Assembly: GCA_003254885.1 (NCBI GenBank)
Contig: QANT01000157.1
Span: 1-64,000 of the forward strand
Origin: Purshia tridentata
Taxonomy: Eukaryota > Streptophyta > Magnoliopsida > Rosales > Rosaceae
Direction of reading: 5' to 3'
Length of the DNA: 64,000 nt
Below are positions 51,865 through 63,120 of the stretch, piece by piece. The translations under genes and the position numbers were made by a program. Numbering within the stretch: the first letter of the stretch is position 1; each line of letters opens with the position of its first letter. The notes beneath the pieces were generated by a model, which saw only the letters and a list, made by a program, of their open reading frames with translations, did not search any database and had not been told where the DNA came from.

Positions 51865-53344
51865 TAAATGAAGAAGAAAAAGAACAACAACAACAACAAA
51901 AGTACTGCATGCATGCTTGTTTAGATTTAGCTACTTACTGAAATTGAATGTTGGTGCTGCTATTAGTTTTAGAGTGTCAAAATGAGAGGGGCTTATATTA
52001 AGAGAGGCTCTTTGTCATTTAAAACTAAATTATGGGTCATTTCTGCTCTGCCCTCTTTTGAAAAGGCAGACACAGAGATTTCCTGGCAGTGGTGGGCATA
52101 AACCACCCGCCACTTTTTGTTAGGTTAGTCATTAGTGCTGTGTGGTTGGTTCAATTTTCATTAATGTAATGCTTTATCCTTTATTGGGAAGCTTCTTTGC
52201 TTGTCTGTGAAGCCATTGCTGTAATCAGCTTTTGCTGCATATGTGTCTGTCTGCTGGGTCATGGTTAAGTGTGTTGTTAAATTGTAAGACTTTGGTGAAT
52301 AAAGTCTCCTCTCTCCAAGAGGATGATAATAAAAGTTGCCTGAATTTTCATTCATTTAATATATGGATTAGATTTTTTATCGCCATTCCCCTATTCTGAA
52401 AGTGAAATTCAAAATAATTATAATCACAAATAATTGAGGGTATAACATTTTGCTTTTTCCTCTCTGTTAAACTGAGCTGGATGCCAAACTATAATTATGT
52501 CTTGGGCTGCAATCATCAGGGGATGTATGTGAGGGCATCTTGCAGCATACCAAACACTTACACAACATAACTTAATGGGTCTAAAGAAAGAAGCCCCAGT
52601 TGCATTCTCTTTCGGCCCAAAAAATCCTGCACTTATCAGATGGTTGAGGGGCACATCCCAAATTCTGCTACACACTAAAGTTTAGTGTCCCCCAGCCAAC
52701 TAACCCAGCCCATTTAGATGTCCAAAATAATTAGATTATAGGAGTAAATATGCAATATTATCTGTGCTTTGCTTTCTCTATGATCTATTCTAACCAGAGC
52801 AAGTTTTTAATAACATTTACTCGAGATTGGTCTAGAGAATATTTCAGTGAAGTAGTCGGTGTCACGTATACAATTTACTATAATGATATAACACAACAAC
52901 TCCATTCAAGACTTTTTCATTCACTTCAATTGAATTTGAGCTCAAGTTGCACATGCTAAGATGTAGCTTCAGCCAGCCACTTGTCATGCATGTATAGGAC
53001 TACCTAGATTCCACGTGGCAGGAGATTCTAATCATCATATCCAATTAAAATATCTTCACACGTGCCTCAAATTGATAGATTTCTGGATACAACCCCAAGA
53101 TAAAAGGATAAGGTGCAAAGAGCTTCGATTGGCTAATCCAACACTCATAAGCACATCTGAACCGTTGGGCCCCAAAATAATGCAATCCAACGATCAACTT
53201 GCAACGAAGAACAATCACCACAAAGTCTGATTTACATCAAATATACAAAGCCCATTAGCCATGCACTCACGTTTTCATTTAGCACCATCATCAACCCCCC
53301 CTACCTGAAAACCCATTTTCTTGACCAAGATTCAGGTGGGAGAT
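51865..53344. other. Intergenic region expansin 3' flank / LHCA4 promoter
   Basis: The first ~450 bp are the expansin 3' UTR and flank. The middle is unremarkable. The last 340 bp are the LHCA4 light-responsive promoter, listed separately. Confidence 0.6.
53012..53112 (+). promoter_or_regulatory. Light-response elements (two G-boxes and an I-box) of LHCA4
   Basis: CACGTG lies at 53012-53017 (CCACGTGGC) and 53059-53064, and GATAAG (I-box) at 53107-53112, all within 340 bp upstream of the LHCA4 start. The G-box plus I-box combination is usual in promoters of nuclear photosynthesis genes. Confidence 0.7.
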
Positions 53345-54324
53345 ATGGCCACCGTCACCACGCAAGCCTCCGCCACCGTGTTCCGGCCACTCATCACCGG
53401 AAAATCGCGGTTCCTTACTGGGACTTCTGGTAAATTAAATAGGGAAGTGTCTATTAGGCCCGTGGCCTCTCCATCTGCCACTTGTTTTAAAGTTGAGGCC
53501 AAAAAGGGTGAGTGGTTACCAGGCTTGGCCTCACCGGCTTACCTCACTGGCAGGTACATATTCAACTTAATTAACTCAAACAAACCCAAAAAAAGAGTTA
53601 CTAATGTGTTTATAATTTCATTGCTTTGAAAACTAATTAAATTTGATACATGTTTTTGTGGTCAGTCTTCCTGGTGACAACGGATTTGACCCTCTGGGAC
53701 TTGCGGAGGACCCAGAGAACCTCAAGTGGTTTGTGCAAGCAGAGCTTGTGAATGGTCGATGGGCAATGCTGGGTGTTGCTGGGATGCTATTGCCTGAAGT
53801 TTTCACAAGCATTGGGATTCTTAATGTTCCCAAATGGTATGATGCTGGAAAGGCTGAGTACTTTGCATCTTCATCAACCCTTTTTGTGATCGAATTCATT
53901 TTGTTCCACTACGTCGAGATCAGACGGTGGCAAGACATCAAGAACCCAGGAAGTGTGAACCAAGACCCCATCTTCAAGCAGTACAGCTTGCCTCCAAATG
54001 AGGTGGGCTACCCAGGTGGCATCTTCAACCCTCTGAATTTTGCACCCACTACTGAGGCCAAGGAGAAGGAACTTGCCAATGGTAAGTGTTCAAGTTCAAG
54101 AATGCAATTCAAATTTCCTCATAGGCCTTGTGTGCGTGTGTGTGTGTGGGGTTTGACCTTAATTTTGTTTGATATATATGTATGCAGGGAGACTGGCAAT
54201 GTTGGCATTCCTGGGTTTTGTGGTTCAACACAATGTGACTGGCAAAGGGCCATTTGACAACCTCTTGCAGCACCTTTCAGACCCATGGCACAACACCATT
54301 GTCCAAACACTAAGGGGCTACTAG
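53345..54324 (+). CDS. LHCA4: Photosystem I chlorophyll a/b-binding protein 4
   Basis: Three exons (53345-53553, 53666-54081, 54188-54324) encode 253 aa. The transit peptide ([15 protein letters not shown]...) ends near [11 protein letters not shown]. Helix B region: [20 protein letters not shown], then [20 protein letters not shown] with the chlorophyll-ligating Glu and the ExxNGRWAML motif. The middle helix includes [20 protein letters not shown]. The last helix repeats the generic motif ([20 protein letters not shown]) and continues [20 protein letters not shown]. The asparagine that ligates the red chlorophyll pair in Lhca4 is present in the VQHNVTG block or nearby. The protein heterodimerises with Lhca1 and forms part of the PSI antenna belt in the thylakoid. 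Confidence 0.97.
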
Positions 54325-54870
54325 ATCCATTCAAAGAGAAGAAATGGAAAACCTGTTTCATTTAATTTGTAACAATGATTTAATGGTTTTTGAGTGAGTT
54401 AAGAGCATCAATGTAGACAAGGTTTTACCATTGTACAGGAACCATGATGGCATTAATATTATTACTCTCATTACATCTAGTAATTAACTTCTAAAATATA
54501 GTCTTGCACGCTGGTGGTGATTGTAAAACGCTGTGGACTAAATCATCCACAAAGCCGCTCTAGACATCATGTTTCTTTCATTTTTCATGAGATAATAATT
54601 TACAATGTGGGATGCTCTGAATTAATCAGGAACCCAACCATGTTACAACTTTAATGAAGAAACCAAAAGAGTTGAGATACAATTGAACCATGATCCTATA
54701 TGTCTTTTACATTCCTATATGTCTTGTTACTGTACATATATACAGGTTTAATCCAAGCCCCAAGTGGCCAACGAGCATCAATAGATTCAATGCAGCTCTT
54801 GGAAAACTAAAAATATTTCACATCATCTGGTTCGTGTTTGATGCCCACAAGTCTTCCATGATCTTTTCTG
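54325..54870. other. Convergent 3' flanks of LHCA4 and MADS gene
   Basis: It holds the 3' UTR and poly(A) region of LHCA4 and the 3' UTR of the minus-strand MADS gene. No additional feature was recognised. Confidence 0.6.
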
Positions 54871-55428
54871 CTAAAATCTCATGTTTGGTTGCTACAAGAG
54901 AACAAAAAACAATTAAAATCAGAGCTGCAAGTTATCAATGAAATCTCTTTTTAAGTTTGGGAAAACAAAATGAAAAGATCAATCGAAGGAATGCTCACCT
55001 GCTGGTAAGTATTCTCGTTGTACACAGCAATGCCACTAGGCCCAGCAGAAGAAAGCCAAGTATGATGCTCATTGTCATACAAAGATCTAGGCAGTTCAAA
55101 GTTGCTACTTACTTGATAATCAACAGGATTTGTTGGTATGTTCATTTCCATATCAGGCTTCAATTTCTTATCGTCTATCACATTAGAACTACAACATGAT
55201 GGATACGCATATTGCTCACCAAGTTCCGTACTTAAACAAGCCTTTATGTCAAACTCATTCAAGGCACAGCCTCCTTCCATACTAGGAATTTGTCCCATAT
55301 TATCTAGTTGTCCTGAATCACCAACCTCAGATTGTTTGCCAGTGCCAGTGCCAAAGTAACCAGCATATTGTGGAAGTGCAGCATTTGTAGAGCACTCTGC
55401 GTCTCTATGGGGGGAGGGAAATAGGGGG

Positions 55429-55480
<52 letters not shown>

Positions 55481-57825
55481 ATCCATCTACCTACTACTAA
55501 GGAAATAATATTGATCAGTTAATTTAACAATTTTTCAAGCATCAGTCATCAATCAAAACAAAATTACGCAGGCATATTGCCAGATGCGTCACAGCAGTAT
55601 ACTAACCCATTTGGCAGAAAGTTCGGCTCATTGGGTAATATCATATGTTGATTGCTGTTATTCAGAAGCCAAGTTATAGTTTGAACTTCTTGCACACCAC
55701 CCACCATTAAAGGTGAAGGCATTCCATTTTGAAACTGTGATACAGAAAAGTTAATTTTCAAATTTTCTTAATATGAGAGAGAGAGAGAGTATTCTGCACC
55801 AGCTAAAAATTTATTACCTGGCTTGTGCAATCTAGTGACGTTAGTCGGTGTTTTCCCAAATTTTCCTGATAAGAAAAGTATCCAGTATATTAATATCAAT
55901 TCAATAGCTTACAACTCATAAGGATCTATTAAGGCAGGTAAACAACTAGCACAGAGCATCCACCCGCTGGCTCAATATTTTTGTGGTGGCTCAGGTGAGT
56001 CAGGACAGCTTAAGCTCACCAGTCACCAAGAATACCAAAACCAATTACAGCCATATATGATATCTGATGATATTATCACAGTTTACATTTAATCATTACT
56101 TTTTTTGTTGTACGGAAAACAAATCCATAAAGTGACATTATCTTTTCTTTCCCAGTACACACACTAAAATTTATTACGCAGCTCCTGTAACATGAAAAAC
56201 AGAATAATACCTTGTGTAGACGTGTTCGGTTTATTGATTCCTTAAGCATGTCTTCCATCTGCTTCAGCTGTTCTAGATTGTTAACCGTATCTGGATTACT
56301 CCAAAAGCTGAAGAGAGTGGCAAGATAGCTTAAATTTACGACCCAATTTATACGCAAGTATCTCACTGCTCAATACATAGTTTCACACATATTGTATTGA
56401 GATATCATCAAGAACACTTAGAAAATTCAAGCAAAGATATTTTTGTATGGTCAGGGTCTGTCTATTGTCCAAGAAACCAGGTCAGCTAAAATCAAGACAA
56501 CCTGTTTAATAATTCATCTTGTTTGGTACTACTATGCAGCTGTAACCTGTATGAAAGTTTTAGTTTTGGTAGAAGCCAAGGCAGATGAACAACATTTTCA
56601 AAGCAAATGACAACATAAAACATGAGAGTCATGAACATGACCCAAATATTTCAAAAATTTGTCAGTCAATCCCTTTAGCAAACAACTTAATCTCTTTTTC
56701 CTTTTTCTTTCTTTGGTTAAATATTAACTTAACACTTGGAAATGACTAAAAAAAATACACAATTCTGTAATAGTAATATGACCATCAAGACCAAAAAGAA
56801 GCAATACTTTAACAACCAAAAGCTCCAAAGGTGCACCTCAGTCTCTTATGCAGTTCTGTAAGTTGGTCTTGCAATACCCTTACTTGATTAGTCAGATCCT
56901 GCCAATAGGAAGTTACCACATAACATTAGTTGTCATGAATAATAATTCAAAAATATAAAATATGGTAATGAAGGTAATCAATTTATACCTTAACTGTCTG
57001 AGTGCTGCAAGAAACAGAAGAGAAAGAAAATTTAGGAAAAAGAAAACCACATCAGATCATCCCATAGGTTTAAATCAAAGGAAAGACAAATTTTATCAAA
57101 ACAATCACAGACCTTGAACCCATGAAATCTTGTACATTTACATCATGGTCCAACTTCTTAAAAGCTTTCTTCAGTACCTATATCCTCAAAAAGAACACCA
57201 AAAAGCAAGTATAAATTGAATAAATTGGCAGCAGTTACTATTTGTTTAATACGACAATAGCAAGAGAAACAAATGTCCCATTTGAAATGTTATTCACGAT
57301 AGTCTTACATCAAGGCTCTCCAATTTCCTGTTCCAGTCAAATGGAAAAGCAGTTAGCTGTAATGCCATCCATATTCAATCAAGCTAGAAAATGGGAAGTC
57401 AGAATTTCATTGCAAGTAATTTGAGCACCTTTTTGCCCTCTCCTGTGGAGTTAACTGGGCAAACTTTGCAATAATATCTTCAAAATTGCTGAGAAAGACA
57501 AGAAGAAAGAAAGCCATATTAGCATATGATATCGAAAAAAATCATCACCGCCCTATTTCTTAAAAACCATAAAAAACAATTAATTACTGAACTATTATCA
57601 TCAAAACAAAGTATGATTAAGAAATTGCTGCTCACAATACCTGCGCTCCCCTTGAAACAATGTAGGCCTTCTAGTTGGGGAAAACATGAGAAGGGCTATA
57701 TCTACATCGCATAAGATTGACAATTCCTTGGCTTTCTTCAAGATCCCATTTCTCCGTTTTGAATAGGTAACCTGCCGGTTACCACTGCTCTCCAATTTCT
57801 TTATCTTTAACTTAACCCTCCCCAT
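54871..57825 (-). CDS. MIKC*-type MADS-box transcription factor (AGL30/AGL65/AGL94-like)
   Basis: Eleven coding exons on the minus strand: 57641-57825, 57429-57488, 57309-57327, 57113-57177, 56989-57004, 56837-56898, 56211-56307, 55818-55865, 55607-55734, 54999-55404, 54871-54891. All phases agree and give 368 aa. The MADS domain is [20 protein letters not shown], then [20 protein letters not shown]. The I/K-like part is split over many small exons ([60 protein letters not shown]), which is the mark of MIKC* genes rather than classical MIKC. KKLESS and the [10 protein letters not shown] block fit the AGL30/65/94 clade, which works in pollen as heterodimers with AGL66/104-type partners. An AG acceptor lies directly before the ATG, so a 5' UTR intron is likely. 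Intron 9 holds a 47-bp (GA)n tract. Confidence 0.92.
55431..55477. repeat. (GA)n microsatellite in MADS intron
   Basis: About 23 uninterrupted GA units; on the transcribed strand this is a long (TC)n tract about 27 bp upstream of the exon-10 acceptor, where it may act as an extended polypyrimidine tract. Confidence 0.9.
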
Positions 57826-58627
57826 CCTGAAATTCAATAAGCAAACCGTGTAAAAGTCCTGCCCAGATTTCTCAATTCCCAGAAATAATAATATTTAGCC
57901 CAGAAAATATGCAACAAAAATACACTCCTCCAAATGAAGCTCTCATCCCAGGCACCAGCACTTGAAAGCCATATATTTGAAACAAAAAACAAAATTTCAC
58001 CCCAATTATAAACAAAGATTTATTGAAGCTGGCTACAAATAAAGACTAGGAAATCAACAAAATAACAATCCAATTTTGGTTGACACTCATTAAATGTAAG
58101 CCAACTTCTTTTTCCGAAAAAAGAAAAAACAAAAAAAGAGCTTTTTTATTTATTTATCATAAAAGCAGTCAATTCTCCAATTCTGTGAATACGAATGAAG
58201 CCTTAAATCCCAGAAATGAGGACGAAGACAACCAGATTTTTATAACGCTCGCTTAGGAATTAAAAAAAGGAATTAAGGCCTTTTAAAAGTGTAAAAAAAA
58301 AAAAAAAAAGGAAATCAACAAGAAAAACTTAACAAACACCGACAACAGAGTAGACCCCGTTGAGAAAATCAACTATCAATGAAAAAACATATATTTGAGA
58401 GAAAATGGTAAAAGGGCAATTGAATAACACATACAGGGGCAACCCAGAAAGAATACTAGTAGAGAAAGATGAAGGAAAAGAAATGGCTATCAAACTTAAG
58501 CTAACAAATTTGCACACGACGGGTCAAGCTGTGATATCGGTCGTCAAAATGAGCAAAACCAACCAGCAGATATTTACTGCGCGCGCGCGGAGAGAGAAAG
58601 AGAGGGAGAAGGAGAGTGTGTCTGTGC

Positions 58628-58662
<35 letters not shown>

Positions 58663-60052
58663 GTGTGAACGGTGCGATTTGTGAGTTTGCAGTGTTTGGG
58701 TTTTAGCACCGAAGACAAAAAGGCCAAAAAAACATGAAAAAAAAAACCTCGGGCTTCTCCGCCGAGAAAGCCTATATGGCTTTGTTAGCGGTTAACAGAG
58801 TAGCGGATCCAGTCAGACTCATATTAGAGCGAGAACTACATGTGTCAACCGGTCGTGTCGTGCCACTTCGGCCTTAAATTTAAGCCACCAAATGAAGCCA
58901 AGACTCCTGCTAAAATTGGATTTACACGTATTGATATCCAAAAAATAACATTTGTCTGGATTGGAAGAATAGATTACACAGTTTACACTCGTTGAAAAAT
59001 TGAAGGGTGGCGTCACATAAGTACTCCCAAATCGTTTACAACTAATCAATTGCAGAGTTCATAACAATAACAATGTTTGAGAGCTCTCAAACCTGAGAGC
59101 CAAAAGCTGCTTCCTCTAATTCCTGCCTTGTCAATAGCCTACTTGAGGGTACAAACTTTGCATTTGAGATGGTTTCAAAGACATTGACTGTTCATATTTC
59201 ACAGAAAATTGAGTTTTTAGTGAGTGCCTCAACAGTTTTGTCAAGAAAAACATAGCTTGGCATGCAGTCCTTCATGCAGCATATAAATTCCAAATGGTCG
59301 CTTGCCTGCACATTTTCGATATTTTGGAATAACCAACTATATTGCAAAAGACAGAAGCGTTTGCATTATTGTTTCAGACGGTTCCAATAGATTGCATGAC
59401 AACCCTTAAATTTCAGATAGATCCCAAGCAATGAGTCCAACTTATGTTACAAACATCTATTATATTATTGAGTGACTAGAAATTGTTTCTGAATTCTGAT
59501 TCCAGTAGGCTGCAGTTTCTCTCCTTTTTAATTCAGCTGTCACTGAAGTGCCTCAATGCATCAGATGATGGGGAGTATCTGTATGGGACTATTTACCCAC
59601 AGTGGCGATTTTGAGGCACACTGGAATTGGCAAAGAAGCTACCCAAGCATGGAGTTCATGCTAACCAAAACTTTATTTTGTTTTGTGACAATCTTAGTAT
59701 TAAGCATTTCCATTGAGAAATTGCTTTATTTTTTTCTTCTCCTATAGAATAACTAACTAATTTATGAATACATAAATTGATTTCTGACTAAGTTGCCTCT
59801 AATTTAATTCAGCTTATTGTAAACTTATCAGTGAAGGAACATCTGATGGATTCATGTTTTATAATCTTTTGGTCAGCTTCAAATTAAGCTGCAGAACTGG
59901 AGAGTGAGTGCTGTTTGAGTTTCCAAGTTCTCATATATATATATATATACTTAATTAAATAAAGTTTATTGACATCTTAGTGTTCAGCAAGTCCATTTTG
60001 GAAGCTTGTATTTCGAGAAACAGTAGCTATGACACTAGCATATATATATATT
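57826..60052. other. MADS 5' UTR intron, leader and upstream flank
   Basis: 57826 to about 58700 is the likely 5' UTR intron plus a purine-rich first exon; (GA)n lies at 58632-58660 beside a CG-rich GCGCGCGCG. A promoter is expected near 58700-58850. The sequence 58850-60052 is intergenic, without a gene that I can support. Confidence 0.5.
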
Positions 60053-61087
60053 AGGGATAATTACCAAAATAGTCCACTTATTGTTCCATATATCTCGGTT
60101 TGGTTTACGAATTTTTTTTCACCATTTTGATCCACGAGTTATCTGCCGTTTGCCATTTTGGTCCATTCCGTTAAAAATCAATAAACAGACGTTAAATGAA
60201 GGAAAAAATTGTCAATTTCATCTCTTGTTTTTCAGTTTTTTCTTAATTTTGACCAAACATTTAACCTATCAAATCTTAACCAAATTAACTAATCTTATAC
60301 TAGTTTTCAAGCTAATAATATCCTATTTATAACCATATAAAAAGTACTCAAAATAAAACTATAAAATTCTAGATAAATAATCACAAAGTAGGAAACTTGA
60401 AATTGCAATTTTTCTATAAAATTTCTAAATTTTTTAATTTTCTTCCAATTTCAATTTTTTTCGAATTCAACACCTCAAATCAATTTTTTAGGCTACTAGA
60501 AACATGTTTAAGGTCTTCCAATCCATCACCCAATCTCAAACTAACCTAGAAATCAAAATCTCAATTAAAAACATAAAATTTTAAAACCAAAAAGTTGATA
60601 AGTACACCCTAACCTGAATTTTTCCTTCAATTCACATTTATTTTCTAGGTTATTTGGGTTACAAAGAAGAGAATTGAAGGAGAAATGAAATTGGAAGAAA
60701 ATTAAAAAATTTAGAAATTTTATAGAAAAATTGCAGTTTCAAGTAGCTTATTTTGTGATTATTTATCAAGAATTTTATAGCTTTGTTTTGAGTAGTTTTT
60801 ATATGGTTGTAAAGAGGATATTCATAGTTTGAAAATTAGTATAAGATTGGTTAATTTGGTTAAGATTTGTTTGGTTAAAAGTTAGGTCAAAATTAAGAAA
60901 AAAAACTGAAAAACTCATGACGAAATTGACAATTTTTTTCTTCATTTAACGTCTGTTTATGAATTTTTAACGGAATGGATCAAAATGGCAAACGGCAGAT
61001 AATTCGTGGATCAAAATGGCGAAGAAAAAATTCGTGGACCTAACTAAGATATATTGAACAATAAATAGACTATTTTGGTAATTTTCT
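60053..61087. mobile_element. Foldback Mutator-like MITE, 1035 bp
   Basis: The ends are long inverted repeats of about 400 bp each (60053-60460 with 60680-61087), matching at roughly 85-90% by eye, around a 220-bp spacer. Outer ends read AGGGATAATTACCAAAATAG and, inverted, AGAAAATTACCAAAATAG. A perfect 9-bp target duplication ATATATATT flanks it (60044-60052 and 61088-61096), the size expected for Mutator-like elements. There is no coding capacity. The exact duplication suggests a fairly recent insertion, although the arms have diverged from each other. Confidence 0.88.
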
Positions 61088-61208
61088 ATATATATTAAAA
61101 GGCACAAGTCTAGTTGATTTAAAACATGGGAAAAATGCCCTGGCCAAAAAAAAAAAAAACATGGGAAAAATGAAAACAGAGCTGCAGAGGGAAAGAAAGA
61201 TATTGTAG

Positions 61209-61841
61209 TCAGCGGAAGCTGTCCTCCATGAGCTTGACAAATTCATTGAAATCTATACGTCCATCTCCATTATTATCGAAGGCTTTGATCATTCTCTTAC
61301 ATTCCACTTCTGAAGCTTCCACAAAACCCAATGCACACACAACTTTCCTCACCTCCCCTGCATCAATGAACCCATCTTTATTCTCATCAAACACATGAAA
61401 AGCTTCTTTCACTTCCTCCAGGCTTGGTTCCTCCTCTTCAAACATGTCATCTATCTCCTTTGAGCTCCCAAGTCTCTCCATTATGGACCCTATTTCTCCT
61501 AGACACAGTTTCCTATTGTCATCTACATTAATATTATTTGCATGCAATGTTTGAACTTGAAGAGTAATTGAACTAGAGTTGCTTTTGAGCTCTAGTTCTT
61601 TTTCTTTCACATAGTAATCAAGTTGAAGGACTAGTTTGGATGGTTGCTGATGATGATGACGATCATCAGCTACTTTCTTGTCACTGCAGAGGAAGAAGCC
61701 TATAAAGAATTGCAGGGCATACCTTAAATTTGAAAGGTGAAGTCTAATGATCCACTTAAGAATCATTAGGAGAAAGACAATTCCAAACACTGAAATGGGG
61801 TTGTAGCCAAATGCTGCACTCATTAATGTACTCCTCTCCAT
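61209..61841 (-). CDS. Calmodulin-like EF-hand protein (CML45/CML46-like)
   Basis: An intronless 210-aa frame. The N-terminus has a hydrophobic segment (NPISVFGIVFLLMILKWII) that may anchor it in a membrane. The C-terminal half has two EF-hands: DENKDGFIDAGE in the loop after EEVKEAFHVF, and DNNGDGRIDFNE before FVKLMEDSF. All calcium-coordinating positions (D, N, D, G-I, E) are present in both loops. Plant CML45/46 proteins have this layout of a variable N-terminal half, an EEPSLEEVKEAF block and only one EF-hand pair. A role as calcium sensor is a family inference; CML46-type proteins have been linked to defence. It lies just downstream of the MITE, whose end is about 120 bp from its stop codon. 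Confidence 0.93.
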   Translation of the reverse strand: MERSTLMSAAFGYNPISVFGIVFLLMILKWIIRLHLSNLRYALQFFIGFFLCSDKKVADDRHHHQQPSKLVLQLDYYVKEKELELKSNSSSITLQVQTLHANNINVDDNRKLCLGEIGSIMERLGSSKEIDDMFEEEEPSLEEVKEAFHVFDENKDGFIDAGEVRKVVCALGFVEASEVECKRMIKAFDNNGDGRIDFNEFVKLMEDSFR

Positions 61842-63120
61842 ATTGGGTTTGATTGGGTTAAGAGTTGTGTCAGTGAGTGTGGAGTGGACACACTGCTAGC
61901 TTTATATGGAACTTGGAGTCAGTGAAAGTCATGTGGAAAAGAATAGGAAAATACAATCCAAACTCTGCTTAGTTTACATAAAGGAGTTGGTTGCTTACTT
62001 TGGCAGCATTAAAAATGTATTAATTACTTTCTGTTATATTTGTTGGAAACTTCCAAGTTATGTTATGTTTCATGTGCTCAGAGACAGACGACATTGCTAG
62101 GAATTGGAACAATGAGAAATTAAATGCAAGCAGGTTTGTCTTTTTAAGATTGAAACTTCAAGGAAATTTGGTTCAGTGTGAATGCAAGTATATTTTCAAA
62201 AGACTTCTTCTTGGGGAAGACTCGTGACTCAGTCAGTAGGTTACATAGATTGATAGATGTTACATATTCAATCAATTTATCCCAAAAACCGAAAAAGGGT
62301 ATATGTCATGTAGAATTCCTGCCCCTCAATGACAAATCTGTCGTGATTTGCATGTTCAGATTTTTCTTATTTGTAATATCCTAGCCGTCCATCTTGTTGT
62401 TGAGGAAATTGCCATCACCGTGATTGGCATGTGCACTAGTATGAGTTAAAACTTTTCTAATCGAAGAAATATAAGAATAATGCGAGATGTGAATAAACGT
62501 TTATACAACTTTATAGTGAACATTCGAACATTATATTATGAGCGTTTATATATGATCTCAAATATATGCATACTGGTGGATTATATGAACATTCGAAGAG
62601 AAGACCTTCTAGTAGGAGGGTTTAGCTACTCCTTATGTGAAATAGTGGATTATATGACTAGTGATCGTTACAAGCCCAAAAGATCAATAGAAATGATATT
62701 AGAGTATCACCGACCCCAATTGAAATTTTCTTAGTCAATAAACAAATTCTTCGTTTGCAAACTTTTGTCCACAATTTATATAAACGAAATTTCTTGAATG
62801 AATATATAGACCCAAGTAAATATAATATATAGGATTTGAATTTTTTATTTGTTTTTATTTAACTTTTAATTATATTATGAAAATACAACCTGCCCCCTAC
62901 TCTTTTGTTCTAAAAGTTGGACTGGGATAACCTGATGGGCTTAGGTTGCATGTTTTGTATGGTCCATCAGGATACTCATGAAATTAGGCCGGGTCGGTCC
63001 GACGGGTTTGGCCTTTTTTTAACTGAAACTTTATCCTTCTCACAAAATGAAATGCAATCTGCCGTGAAAGACTGATAGCCACCGCGAGACAAACTGACTA
63101 CAACCAGAACAGAAGAAAAG
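61842..63120. other. Divergent intergenic region CML45/46 - HNH gene
   Basis: It should contain both promoters. A small AT-rich frame at 62480-62734 has no recognisable domain and I do not call it a gene. No repeats of note. Confidence 0.5.

Noticed and set aside
58840-58880. Sequence TGTCAACCGGTCGTGTCGTGCC resembling a hAT MITE end
   Set aside because: Single end only; no partner end or duplication found nearby.
60081-60332. 83-codon frame in the Mutator-like MITE
   Set aside because: It lies inside an inverted-repeat arm and has no transposase motif.
62480-62734. 84-codon frame containing a repeated VDYM string
   Set aside because: The repeat comes from a small DNA duplication; no domain recognised and no splice or leader context.
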